Source: an uncultured Pelagibacteraceae bacterium (GTDB lineage: Bacteria > Pseudomonadota > Alphaproteobacteria > Pelagibacterales > Pelagibacteraceae). Taken from it: DNA of 64,000 nt. Of this stretch, positions 57,337-64,000 are shown piece by piece. The stretch spans positions 1-64,000 of the forward strand of contig CACPKA010000003.1 of assembly GCA_902634485.1 (NCBI GenBank). The letters are read 5' to 3'. The notes under the pieces were generated by a model. The model searched no databases. It saw only the letters and a program-made list of their open reading frames with translations, and had not been told where the DNA came from. Every line of letters starts with the position of its first letter. The stretch's first letter is position 1. The translations under genes and the position numbers were made by a program.

Positions 57337-59019
57337 TTATGTTGTTTTAACGCTTGTTCTTTTCATAATTACGACTTGCTGCGCCATAGTTAGAATATTG
57401 TTAATTGTCCAATAAACAACCAATCCAGAAGGAAAAGGGGCAAGTATAATTGTTAAAAAAATTGGGAAAAACATAAATATTTTAGCTTGAATCGGATCGG
57501 GTGGCGCAGGATTTAACTTTTGCTGTATCCACATACTCACTCCCATTGCTATTGGCCAAACACCAATAATTAAAAAGGAAGGGGGATCCCAAGGAATTAA
57601 ACCAAAAAGGTTAAATATAGAAGTTGGATCTTTGTCAGATAAATCTTTTATCCATCCGAAGAAAGGTTGATGTCTCATTTCTATAGTTACAAATAATACT
57701 TTGTATAAAGCAAAAAATACTGGTATCTGGACTAGTATGGGCAGACACCCGCTCATAGGATTTACTTTTTCTTTCTTATAAAGTGCCATCATCTCTTGCT
57801 GTAATTTCATTTTGTCTTCTTTATGAAGTTCTTTTAGTCTTTTCATTTCTGGTTGAAGCATCTTCATTTTGGCCATACTTCGAAAACTAAAATTAGCTAG
57901 AGGAAAAAATACCAATCTAATACAAATAGTAACAGCAATGATCGCTAAACCATAATTGCCAAGTAATTTGAAGAAATAATCAATTGCAAAGAACAATGGC
58001 TTAGTTAGGAAGTACAGCACACCCCAATCTATTACCAAATCAAGTTTGTTAATTTTTAGGCTTTCCGCGTATCCATCAATTGTTTCAACTCTTTTAGCTG
58101 CAACAATAATTTGTATTTCTTCTTCTATAATATCATTCGGTCCAACTTCTATACCTTCAGAAGATATATAATTTGCTCTAAATTTATTTTTATAATCAAA
58201 GGTTGTTTTAAATTCTTTATTCCTAGGGGGAACAATTGAAGTAAGCCAGAATTTGTCAGAATAACCAAAAAAACCTTGTCTAGCTGTTTGAGTAAATTTT
58301 TTTTCTTGAATATCATCGTAATCTTCTTCAATTAACTGATCATCAAGCACAGATAAAAATCCCTCATGTAGGATATAAAATCCAGATATTTCAGGAATCT
58401 TATTTCTAATTATCTGCCCATAAGAATAAAAATTATAAGTTTTATTTGATGAATTAATTACTTTTTCTTTAACTGTGAATAAAAATTGATCATCTAAACT
58501 TATATTTTTTTCAAATTTGATACCTTGTGGATTAATCCATATTAATTTTATAGGATTATTATTTGTTAGTTTTTTATTTCCAGAAATTTCCCAAATTGTA
58601 GATGAATCTGGCACATCAATATTTTTGTTTGTAGTTACAAAACCACTTTCTATTAAATAGCCATCTTCAACTTTTCTTGGGTTTAATAAAGTTACTTTTT
58701 TATTGCCGTTAAGTTCAATATTGTATCCTTTAAAAGTTAAATCATCAATTGATGCACCTCTTAAAGAAATAGATCCAATCACATTATCATTTTCAAAATA
58801 AACTCTATCATTTTCCAATAAAGCATCTTTCCTATTTAGCTTCGTAAAGTTTTCATTTTTTTCTATGCTAGGAGTATCTGAACTTTCTAAATTTTTTGTT
58901 TTTTCAATTTGATCTTTTTTTATATTACTTGGATCAGGAGGTTCTACAAAAAAAAGAGAATAAAGTATTATAACAGCGGCTGATAACGATATAGCAGCTA
59001 TAACATTTTTAGTATCCAT
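57337..59019 (-). CDS. yidC: Membrane protein insertase YidC
   Basis: A 560-residue inner membrane insertase. The first helix is at residues about 5-24, followed by a large periplasmic beta domain (about 30-350). The conserved five-helix core comes after residue 350 with YGLAIIAVTICIRLVFFPL, the cytoplasmic helical hairpin KMKMLQPEMKRLKELH (Met-rich), QIPVFFALYKVLF and PSGLVVYWTINNILT. It is in the rpmH-rnpA-yidD-yidC set and is needed for respiratory chain and TRAP-type protein insertion. Confidence 0.97.
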   Translation of the reverse strand: MDTKNVIAAISLSAAVIILYSLFFVEPPDPSNIKKDQIEKTKNLESSDTPSIEKNENFTKLNRKDALLENDRVYFENDNVIGSISLRGASIDDLTFKGYNIELNGNKKVTLLNPRKVEDGYLIESGFVTTNKNIDVPDSSTIWEISGNKKLTNNNPIKLIWINPQGIKFEKNISLDDQFLFTVKEKVINSSNKTYNFYSYGQIIRNKIPEISGFYILHEGFLSVLDDQLIEEDYDDIQEKKFTQTARQGFFGYSDKFWLTSIVPPRNKEFKTTFDYKNKFRANYISSEGIEVGPNDIIEEEIQIIVAAKRVETIDGYAESLKINKLDLVIDWGVLYFLTKPLFFAIDYFFKLLGNYGLAIIAVTICIRLVFFPLANFSFRSMAKMKMLQPEMKRLKELHKEDKMKLQQEMMALYKKEKVNPMSGCLPILVQIPVFFALYKVLFVTIEMRHQPFFGWIKDLSDKDPTSIFNLFGLIPWDPPSFLIIGVWPIAMGVSMWIQQKLNPAPPDPIQAKIFMFFPIFLTIILAPFPSGLVVYWTINNILTMAQQVVIMKRTSVKTT

Positions 59020-59021
59020 AA

Positions 59022-59261
59022 TTATTTTGCCTCTTTCTTTTCTTCTACTGGATCGTATCCTCCATTATCAAACCAAGGATTACATTTCAAAATTCTAATT
59101 AATGATTTTTTTGCACCTTTAATTAAACCAAAAGTTTTTAAAGAATCTATACAATATTGACTGCATGTTGGTTCAAATCTGCAACTATTAGGAAATATTG
59201 GTCTTATAAATATTCTATATAATTTTATAAATCCAATGATTGTAAAAGTTATAATTTTCAT
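59022..59261 (-). CDS. yidD: Membrane insertion efficiency factor YidD
   Basis: A 79-residue protein with an N-terminal amphipathic or hydrophobic segment and the invariant Cys motif CRFEPTCSQYCIDSL, then LKCNPWFDNGGYDPV. It supports YidC, encoded 2 bases downstream. It overlaps the end of rnpA by one base. Confidence 0.95.
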   Translation of the reverse strand: MKIITFTIIGFIKLYRIFIRPIFPNSCRFEPTCSQYCIDSLKTFGLIKGAKKSLIRILKCNPWFDNGGYDPVEEKKEAK

Positions 59262-59605
59262 TATCTTATTTTTTCAAATTCTAAAAACAAAGTTTTTTTT
59301 AAATCATTAAATATATTTTTTTTTAAAGCATCATTTTTTGCTAATAGTAAATAACAATAATCAAAATTCGGTGAAATTTTTTTAATTAGTTCTTTACAAA
59401 TATTTCTAAACCTTCTTTTACAAAAATTTCGCTGTACCGCATTACCTAACTTTTTTTTTGCAACTATACTTATATTAAAATGGTTCGGATTTTTATTTAA
59501 TAATTTTTTATAAAACATTACAAAATACTTATTTGATGATTTGCGTCCCTTTAATAAATTTTTAAAATCTTCTTTTTTTTTTAGAGCAACAATTTTTGTT
59601 TTCAT
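59261..59605 (-). CDS. rnpA: Ribonuclease P protein component
   Basis: A 114-residue basic RNA-binding protein. The family helix RNFCKRRFRNICKELIKK (RNxxKRxxR) is clear, as is SIVAKKKLGNAVQRN before it. It helps the RNase P RNA cut 5' leaders from tRNAs. The start is 3 bases after the rpmH stop. Confidence 0.92.
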   Translation of the reverse strand: MKTKIVALKKKEDFKNLLKGRKSSNKYFVMFYKKLLNKNPNHFNISIVAKKKLGNAVQRNFCKRRFRNICKELIKKISPNFDYCYLLLAKNDALKKNIFNDLKKTLFLEFEKIR

Positions 59606-59608
59606 TAA

Positions 59609-59749
59609 TTAGATAGAAACTGTTAATTTTTTTCGAGCTTTTTTTCTTCTTTTGGCTAAAATCTTTCTACCTTTTAAAGTTGACATTCTTTTTCTAAAAC
59701 CATGCTTACGCGCTCTACGTTTTTTTTTAGGATTCCAAGTTCTTTTCAT
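59609..59749 (-). CDS. rpmH: Ribosomal protein L34
   Basis: A 46-residue 50S protein that starts [20 protein letters not shown] cut at the standard length, then [20 protein letters not shown], a textbook L34. It is first in the rpmH-rnpA-yidD-yidC minus-strand set, with a promoter-like sequence upstream. Confidence 0.97.
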   Translation of the reverse strand: MKRTWNPKKKRRARKHGFRKRMSTLKGRKILAKRRKKARKKLTVSI

Positions 59750-59785
59750 ATATCTGTAATGTTAGTATTGTTAAAATTTTTGGTA

Positions 59786-59815
59786 TTTATAGTGTATAAA
59801 CTTGAATTATGCAAA
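59786..59815 (-). promoter_or_regulatory. Putative promoter for the rpmH operon
   Basis: On the minus strand TTTGCA (59815-59810, four of six) and TATAAA (59791-59786, five of six) are 18 bases apart, leaving a leader of about 30 bases before the rpmH ATG. The -35 lies inside the first codons of the divergent VTT gene. It is only a sequence match. Confidence 0.35.
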
Positions 59816-60528
59816 GTATGAAAAATATTAAAATTCTTATAGGGCTGGCTTATTTAATAATACTATCCCTTTTTTTATATTTTTTATTTTCAAAATTTAG
59901 TTTTCAAGAAATTACTACCTACAATTTCATTAAAAGTAACAGCGAATACTTAATTAATATTAGAAAAAACAACCTAGTTTTAATTTCAGTATTTTTTATA
60001 ATTTTTGGTATTTTATGGGTACTACTACAAGGGTTTGGCTCACCACTCCTTTTAGTTTCAGGTTTTTTATTTGGATCATATTATGGAACTCTGATTTCAG
60101 TACTTTCTTTATCTATTGGTGCAACGATTATATATATTTTTGCAAATTTTTATTTTAGGGATCTTATAAAAGAAAAATTTCTCAAAAGATTTATAAACTT
60201 AGAACAAAGATTTAAAAAAAAAGAATTATTTTATATGCTTGTTTATCGGTTTATTGGAGGTATACCTTTTCAGATTTCTAATTTAATTCCATGTATGTTT
60301 TCAATTAGTGTAAGAAATTTTTTTTTAGGGACTTTCTTTGGAATTATACCTCAGGGGTTTATTATGGCGTCTTTAGGAGCTGGGTTAGAAAATCAGATTG
60401 AAAAAAATATTGAATCACCATCCTTATTTCAAATGATAACTTCCTTTGAAATTTATGCCCCAATTTTAGGATTTGTATTTTTATTAGCTATAGTTTTTTT
60501 GATAAAAAGTTTATTTTTTAAGAATTAA
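59809..60528 (+). CDS. VTT-domain (TVP38/TMEM64, DedA-like) membrane protein
   Basis: A 239-residue polytopic protein. LLQGFGSPLLLVSGFLFGSYYGTLIS and FRFIGGIPFQISNLIPCMF style segments (the GG/P-rich re-entrant loops) are the VTT-domain signature. About five hydrophobic segments are seen. Related proteins move or help move lipids or undecaprenyl phosphate; the function here is unknown. An alternative ATG at 59818 would drop three residues. It is divergent from rpmH. Confidence 0.82.
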   Translation: MQSMKNIKILIGLAYLIILSLFLYFLFSKFSFQEITTYNFIKSNSEYLINIRKNNLVLISVFFIIFGILWVLLQGFGSPLLLVSGFLFGSYYGTLISVLSLSIGATIIYIFANFYFRDLIKEKFLKRFINLEQRFKKKELFYMLVYRFIGGIPFQISNLIPCMFSISVRNFFLGTFFGIIPQGFIMASLGAGLENQIEKNIESPSLFQMITSFEIYAPILGFVFLLAIVFLIKSLFFKN

Positions 60529-60531
60529 TTT

Positions 60532-60607
60532 TGGTGCCCATAACCAGAATCGAACTGATGACCTATTCCTTACCATGGAATTGCTCTACCGTCTGAGCTA
60601 TATGGGC
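60532..60607 (-). tRNA. tRNA-Thr (anticodon GGU)
   Basis: The minus strand folds to a 76-base tRNA with acceptor GCCCATA/TATGGGC, TAGCTC D-arm, anticodon loop ATGGTAA (GGT) and GTTCGATTC T-loop. Discriminator A and CCA are encoded. It reads ACC/ACU and begins 4 bases after the VTT gene's stop. Confidence 0.96.
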
Positions 60608-60678
60608 TTTAGATAATAATTATAAAAAACCTAATATATAAAACAAATTTATTCAAATTATTGCCTTAATTTTTTTAG

Positions 60679-60684
60679 TATAAT
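60679..60684 (+). promoter_or_regulatory. Putative -10 element for the dcd-murA group
   Basis: A perfect TATAAT stands 40 bases before the first small gene of the group and a GGAA ribosome site (60715-60718). No acceptable -35 is at 16-18 bases. It is the only promoter-like sequence in the gap between tRNA-Thr and the genes. Confidence 0.28.
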
Positions 60685-60723
60685 GAATTATATCTATAAC
60701 ATAAATTATTTTTAGGAAATAAA

Positions 60724-60924
60724 ATGGGAATTCATTACGATTATAAATCTACTAGAGGAATGAAAGCTATGGAAAAAGCAGCCAAAAGAGAAAAAAGGCT
60801 TGCTGAAAAAAAAGCTAAGAGAGAAGCCAAGGAAGGCAAAAAAAAAGATGAAAATGTTAATAAGCTTAATATTCAAGAGCCAATAACTTTAGATTTTATT
60901 ACAAACCCAAATAAAGATAAATGA
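60724..60924 (+). CDS. Small highly charged conserved-type protein, unknown
   Basis: A 66-residue protein: an aromatic start GIHYDYKSTRGMKAMEKA, then an uninterrupted Lys/Arg/Glu/Ala helix (about residues 16-46), then PITLDFITNPNKDK. The helix could bind nucleic acid or form a coiled coil. The GGAA ribosome site and the overlap with the following ORF suggest it is really translated. I do not recognise a function. Confidence 0.6.
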   Translation: MGIHYDYKSTRGMKAMEKAAKREKRLAEKKAKREAKEGKKKDENVNKLNIQEPITLDFITNPNKDK

Positions 60925-61022
60925 GTAATAAAAATAAAAACATCAAATTAGAAACTGCGTTAAAGAAAAATCTAAAAAAACGTAAAATTTTCCAAAAAAA
61001 ATTAAAAAAGAAAAATAAATAA
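60921..61022 (+). CDS. Tiny basic protein (33 residues), unknown
   Basis: The ATG overlaps the previous stop (ATGA), and the stop TAA is followed at once by the dcd ATG, so it fits exactly between the two genes. The product is Lys-rich: ETALKKNLKKRKIFQKKLK is a probable basic helix. Alphaproteobacteria often have such a short NLxRRKxQ-type protein in this position upstream of murA; I infer the same here. The function is unknown. Confidence 0.6.
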   Translation: MSNKNKNIKLETALKKNLKKRKIFQKKLKKKNK

Positions 61023-61574
61023 ATGTCAGTACTTTCTGATAAATGGATTAAAAAAATGGCATTGAATGGAATGATTTCTCCATTTGAAAAAAAACAAATT
61101 AGGAAAGGTAAAATTTCTTACGGATTATCTTCATTTGGTTATGATGCAAGAGTTTCTAATGAATTTAAAATTTTTACAAATGTAAATTCAGAAATAGTTG
61201 ATCCAAAAAATTTTAAAGCAAGTAATTTTGTTACTAAAAAAGTATCTGAATGTATAATTCCACCTAATTCTTTTGTTTTAGCAAGTACTGTAGAATATTT
61301 TAAAATACCAAAAGATGTACTGGTTATCTGTTTAGGAAAATCAACATATGCAAGGTGTGGTATAATAGTAAATGTTACTCCTTTAGAGCCTGGGTGGAGA
61401 GGCCATGTAACATTAGAATTTTCTAACACAACTCCTTTACCTGCAAAAATATATGCAAATGAAGGGGTTGCTCAATTTGTTTTTCTTAAAGGTAATGAGC
61501 AGCCAGAAGTTACTTATTCAGATAGAAAAGGTAAGTATATGGGTCAGGTTGGAGTTACTCTACCAAAAATATAA
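61023..61574 (+). CDS. dcd: dCTP deaminase
   Basis: A 183-residue trimeric enzyme making d[17 protein letters not shown], the [11 protein letters not shown] loop, and the catalytic Glu in [24 protein letters not shown] are in place; the end has [12 protein letters not shown]. It feeds thymidylate synthesis. It starts directly after the tiny basic gene. Confidence 0.95.
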   Translation: MSVLSDKWIKKMALNGMISPFEKKQIRKGKISYGLSSFGYDARVSNEFKIFTNVNSEIVDPKNFKASNFVTKKVSECIIPPNSFVLASTVEYFKIPKDVLVICLGKSTYARCGIIVNVTPLEPGWRGHVTLEFSNTTPLPAKIYANEGVAQFVFLKGNEQPEVTYSDRKGKYMGQVGVTLPKI

Positions 61575-61582
61575 AATATAAA

Positions 61583-62842
61583 ATGAAAAAGTTGGAGGTC
61601 ATTGGACCAAAAAAACTCAAAGGCACAATTAAAATTTCAGGATCAAAAAATTCATCACTTCCAATTTTAGCAGCAACACTTTTATCAAAAAATAAAGTTA
61701 AAATATCAAATTTACCAGAGGTTAAAGATATTGAAACTATGATTTTATTATTACGTTCCTTAGGATCGAATATTAAATTTAATACAAAAACAAAATCATT
61801 AGAAATAAATAATAAAAAGAATTTAAAAACTTTTGCCTCATATAATTTAGTTAAGACGATGAGAGCAGGAATACTTGTTTTAGGACCACTGTTAGCGAGG
61901 TTTAATAAAGCAAAAGTTTCTCTTCCAGGAGGCTGCGCAATTGGTGCAAGACCTGTTGATATTCATTTAAAAGCATTATCGAAGCTAGGTGTTACTTATA
62001 AGATAACTCAAGGATATATTTATGCAAAAGCACCCAAGGGTCTTAATGGCAATATAATAAAATTTCCAAAAATATCTGTGGGAGCTACAGAAAATTTAAT
62101 TATTGCAGCATGTCTAGCAAAAGGAAAAACAATTTTAAAAAATTGCGCTATAGAACCTGAAATTAATGATTTAGTAAATTTTTTGAGAAAAATGGGCTGC
62201 AACATTAGATGGACAGGAAAAAGAACTGCAATGATCATGGGAGTTAAAAATTTAAAAGAATTAAATTATAAAGTAATGTTTGATAGAATAGAAGCAGGGA
62301 CATATATGATTGCTTCAGCTTTAACAGAAGGAGATATAAAAATTACTAATATTCAACCAAAAATAATAAAAACTGAAATAGATATTTTAAAAAAAGTTGG
62401 GGCTATTATAAAAACTAAAAAAAATGAACTAAGAATTTTAGGAATAAGAAAAAATAAAAATATAAAATTAATAACTTCGCCTTACCCGGGTTTTCCAACT
62501 GATCTTCAGGCACAGCTAATGGTACTTTTATGTAAAGCTAATGGTAGATCGGAAATAACAGAAAAGATTTTTGAAAATAGATTTATGCATGCTTCTGAGC
62601 TAAATAGAATGGGCGCAAAAATAAAAATTTTAGGAAATAGATCAATTATAGAAGGAAATGTTGACTTTAAAGGAGCAGAGCTAATGGCAACTGACTTAAG
62701 GGCCTCGGTTTCTTTAATACTGGCTGCTTTAACTGCAAAAGGTAAATCTATTATTAATAGAATTTACCACTTAGATAGAGGTTATGAAAATATAGAAAAA
62801 AAATTGAGAAAAGTTGGAGCTAGAATTAAAAGAATTTCTTAG
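61583..62842 (+). CDS. murA: UDP-N-acetylglucosamine 1-carboxyvinyltransferase
   Basis: A 419-residue enzyme for the first committed step of peptidoglycan. KISGSKNSSLPILAATLL at the start, the active-site Cys in LPGGCAIGARPVDIHL (near residue 116), and the repeat FPTDLQAQLMVLLCKANG..ITEKIFENRFMHASEL are diagnostic. The Cys means it is of the fosfomycin-sensitive type. It is followed 3 bases later by DUF2948. Confidence 0.97.
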   Translation: MKKLEVIGPKKLKGTIKISGSKNSSLPILAATLLSKNKVKISNLPEVKDIETMILLLRSLGSNIKFNTKTKSLEINNKKNLKTFASYNLVKTMRAGILVLGPLLARFNKAKVSLPGGCAIGARPVDIHLKALSKLGVTYKITQGYIYAKAPKGLNGNIIKFPKISVGATENLIIAACLAKGKTILKNCAIEPEINDLVNFLRKMGCNIRWTGKRTAMIMGVKNLKELNYKVMFDRIEAGTYMIASALTEGDIKITNIQPKIIKTEIDILKKVGAIIKTKKNELRILGIRKNKNIKLITSPYPGFPTDLQAQLMVLLCKANGRSEITEKIFENRFMHASELNRMGAKIKILGNRSIIEGNVDFKGAELMATDLRASVSLILAALTAKGKSIINRIYHLDRGYENIEKKLRKVGARIKRIS

Positions 62843-62845
62843 TAG

Positions 62846-63244
62846 ATGAATAAAAAATATTTAGCAAAAATTATTGCAAAAGATATACAAGGTTTAAAAT
62901 TAATATCTGCTTGTTGTTTCAAAGCCAATGTAAAGGTAAACGAACTTAAATATTTAAAAAAAAGTCAAATTTTTTTAGTTCTATTAGAAAGATACAATAG
63001 AGAGAACCAAAAAGATCAAGAAAAAATAAATAGTGTTTGCAAGTTTGAATTTGTAGAGTCGGTAAAATCAAAAAATATTGATCAAAGTCATATAGATAGG
63101 AATCTGGAGCTTTTTGCGATAAATTTGATCAAAAATAAAGATAGATTTGAAATAAGTTTAATTTTTAATAATAATTCTATTATAACTCTTTCTACCGAAA
63201 TTGTTGAAGTTACTCTGGAGGATCAAAATAAAATAAATGATTAA
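62846..63244 (+). CDS. DUF2948-family protein
   Basis: A 132-residue soluble protein, recognised by position and pattern: KIIAKDIQGLKLISACCFKANVKVNEL at the start, FLVLLERYNREN, and LELFAINLI then STEIVEVTLEDQ at the end match the alphaproteobacterial DUF2948 found between murA and hisD. The function is unknown. Its end overlaps the first hisD codons (ATG at 63237). Confidence 0.78.
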   Translation: MNKKYLAKIIAKDIQGLKLISACCFKANVKVNELKYLKKSQIFLVLLERYNRENQKDQEKINSVCKFEFVESVKSKNIDQSHIDRNLELFAINLIKNKDRFEISLIFNNNSIITLSTEIVEVTLEDQNKIND

Positions 63245-64000
63245 AATATTAGATTGTAATAACAAAAAATATATTTCCAAAATAAATAGTTTATTAAAGA
63301 AAAAAGTAAATAAAGATATTAATGCAAAGAGGAGATGAAGCTTTGCTTAGATACGAAAAAAAATTTAATAAAAATAGTGAAATTATAGTTAAAAAAAAAA
63401 AATATTCAAAAAAATTAAAATATTTAGATATTAAGGTTAGAAAAGCTATAGATTTATCTTTTAAAAGAATTTACACATTTCACTCAAAACAAAAAATTAA
63501 TAATATTTATTATAAAGATAGTTTAAATAATAAATTTTATTACAAACATAAGCCAATCGAGTCGGTTGCTATTTATGTACCTGGTGGCAATGCTAGCTTC
63601 CCATCAACTGTTTTAATGAATGCAATACCAGCAAAAATTGCTGGAGTAAAAAGAATAGTAATGGTTAACCCAAAACTTAAAAATAGATTGAGTCCAGGTG
63701 TTTTGTATGCTGCTAAAAAAATAGGTATAAAAGAAATTTACTCAATAGGTGGTGCCCAAGCTATTGCTGCACTTGCTTATGGAACAAAAAAGATAAAAAA
63801 AGTAGATAAAATAGTAGGTCCAGGAAATATTTTTGTTTCAACTGCAAAAAAAGAAGTTTTCGGAGACGTTGGGATTGATATGGTTGCAGGACCATCTGAA
63901 ATTACAGTATTAGCTGATAGCTCATCAAATTCTGATTGGGTAGCTGCTGATTTAATTGCTCAAGCTGAACATGATGTAAATTCTCAGTGCATATTAATAG
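63237..64000 (+). CDS. hisD: Histidinol dehydrogenase, frameshifted near the 5' end and cut by the window edge
   Basis: The last two steps of histidine synthesis are made by this zinc enzyme. From 63322 on, one frame gives RGDEALLRYEKKF, AIYVPGGNASFPSTVLMNAIP, GGAQAIAALAYGT, KIVGPGNIFV, DMVAGPSEITVLAD and IAQAEHD, clearly HisD. The proper start, ATG at 63237 overlapping DUF2948, is in another frame and meets TGA at 63336-63338 after 33 codons. The frames can join only between 63310 and 63335. Removing one A in GCAAAGAGGA restores INARGDEAL. An ATG at 63322 is in the main frame but would drop about 34 residues. It is either a read error, a real lesion, or recoding. Confidence 0.85.

Noticed and set aside
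63307..63338. Programmed +1 frameshift site in hisD of the prfB kind
   Set aside because: A ribosome-site-like AGAGGAG is close to TGA, but the codon before the stop (AGA) does not re-pair well one base ahead, so an error or lesion is more likely; kept only as an alternative.

Overview
The window looks like a stretch of chromosome from a streamlined, very AT-rich marine alphaproteobacterium of the SAR11 (Pelagibacterales) type. The reasons are the strong A/T bias, Lys/Asn/Ile-rich proteins, almost no intergenic DNA (no gap above about 220 bases), many start/stop overlaps, and alphaproteobacterial gene orders: murA–DUF2948–hisD; rpmH–rnpA–yidD–yidC; bolA facing J-domain–cobS–cobT; RegB-type kinase near gyrB; dapD–dapE. 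This assignment is inferred from content and order, not from a database search. I saw no rRNA, insertion sequence, phage gene or CRISPR array. There are three tRNAs (Arg-ACG, Ser-GGA, Thr-GGU).

Layout. 1–4.8 kb: the end of a PLP aminotransferase, then a TAXI-type TRAP transporter (binding protein, terminator, fused permease) and a hotdog thioesterase. 4.9–11.2 kb: tRNA-Arg, a short thiolase, and a rearranged pyruvate dehydrogenase pair in which the lipoyl domain sits on E1 (AceE) instead of E2, followed by an EamA transporter. 11.2–19.7 kb: a very AT-rich surface-glycan-like island on the minus strand (TylF-like methyltransferase, GDPD-like phosphodiesterase, GT2, tandem nucleotidyltransferase, and a 1265-residue kinase/unknown/class II aldolase/pentulose-phosphate epimerase fusion), with a divergent polytopic membrane protein. 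19.6–30.4 kb: uppP, gltD-gltB behind a palindrome, an alpha/beta hydrolase, a GT4 glycosyltransferase and thrS. 30.4–37.7 kb: translation genes infC-rpmI-rplT-pheS-pheT-lepA, a membrane-anchored methyltransferase and tRNA-Ser.

37.7–46.6 kb: TauE/SafE permease, GT9 glycosyltransferase, a short gyrB, a RegB-like sensor kinase, then cobT-cobS-J-domain protein facing bolA. 46.6–52.4 kb: aroB-aroK, a small membrane protein, an exported protein of unknown function, def-fmt-truA. 52.4–59.7 kb (minus): SET-domain protein, HDAC-family deacetylase, dapE, dapD, HAD phosphatase, argB, yidC, yidD, rnpA, rpmH. 59.8–64 kb (plus): VTT-domain protein, tRNA-Thr, two tiny basic proteins, dcd, murA, DUF2948, and a hisD whose 5' end is frameshifted and whose 3' end leaves the window.

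Most genes form housekeeping routes: pyruvate to acetyl-CoA, ammonium assimilation (GOGAT), lysine/arginine/aromatic/histidine synthesis, peptidoglycan precursors, translation start-up and membrane protein insertion. The most unusual parts are the E1/E2 lipoyl relocation, the multidomain sugar enzyme and its island, the palindromic operator at gltD, the SET/HDAC neighbours, the orphan CobST/J-domain set, and several small ORFs in the few available gaps.
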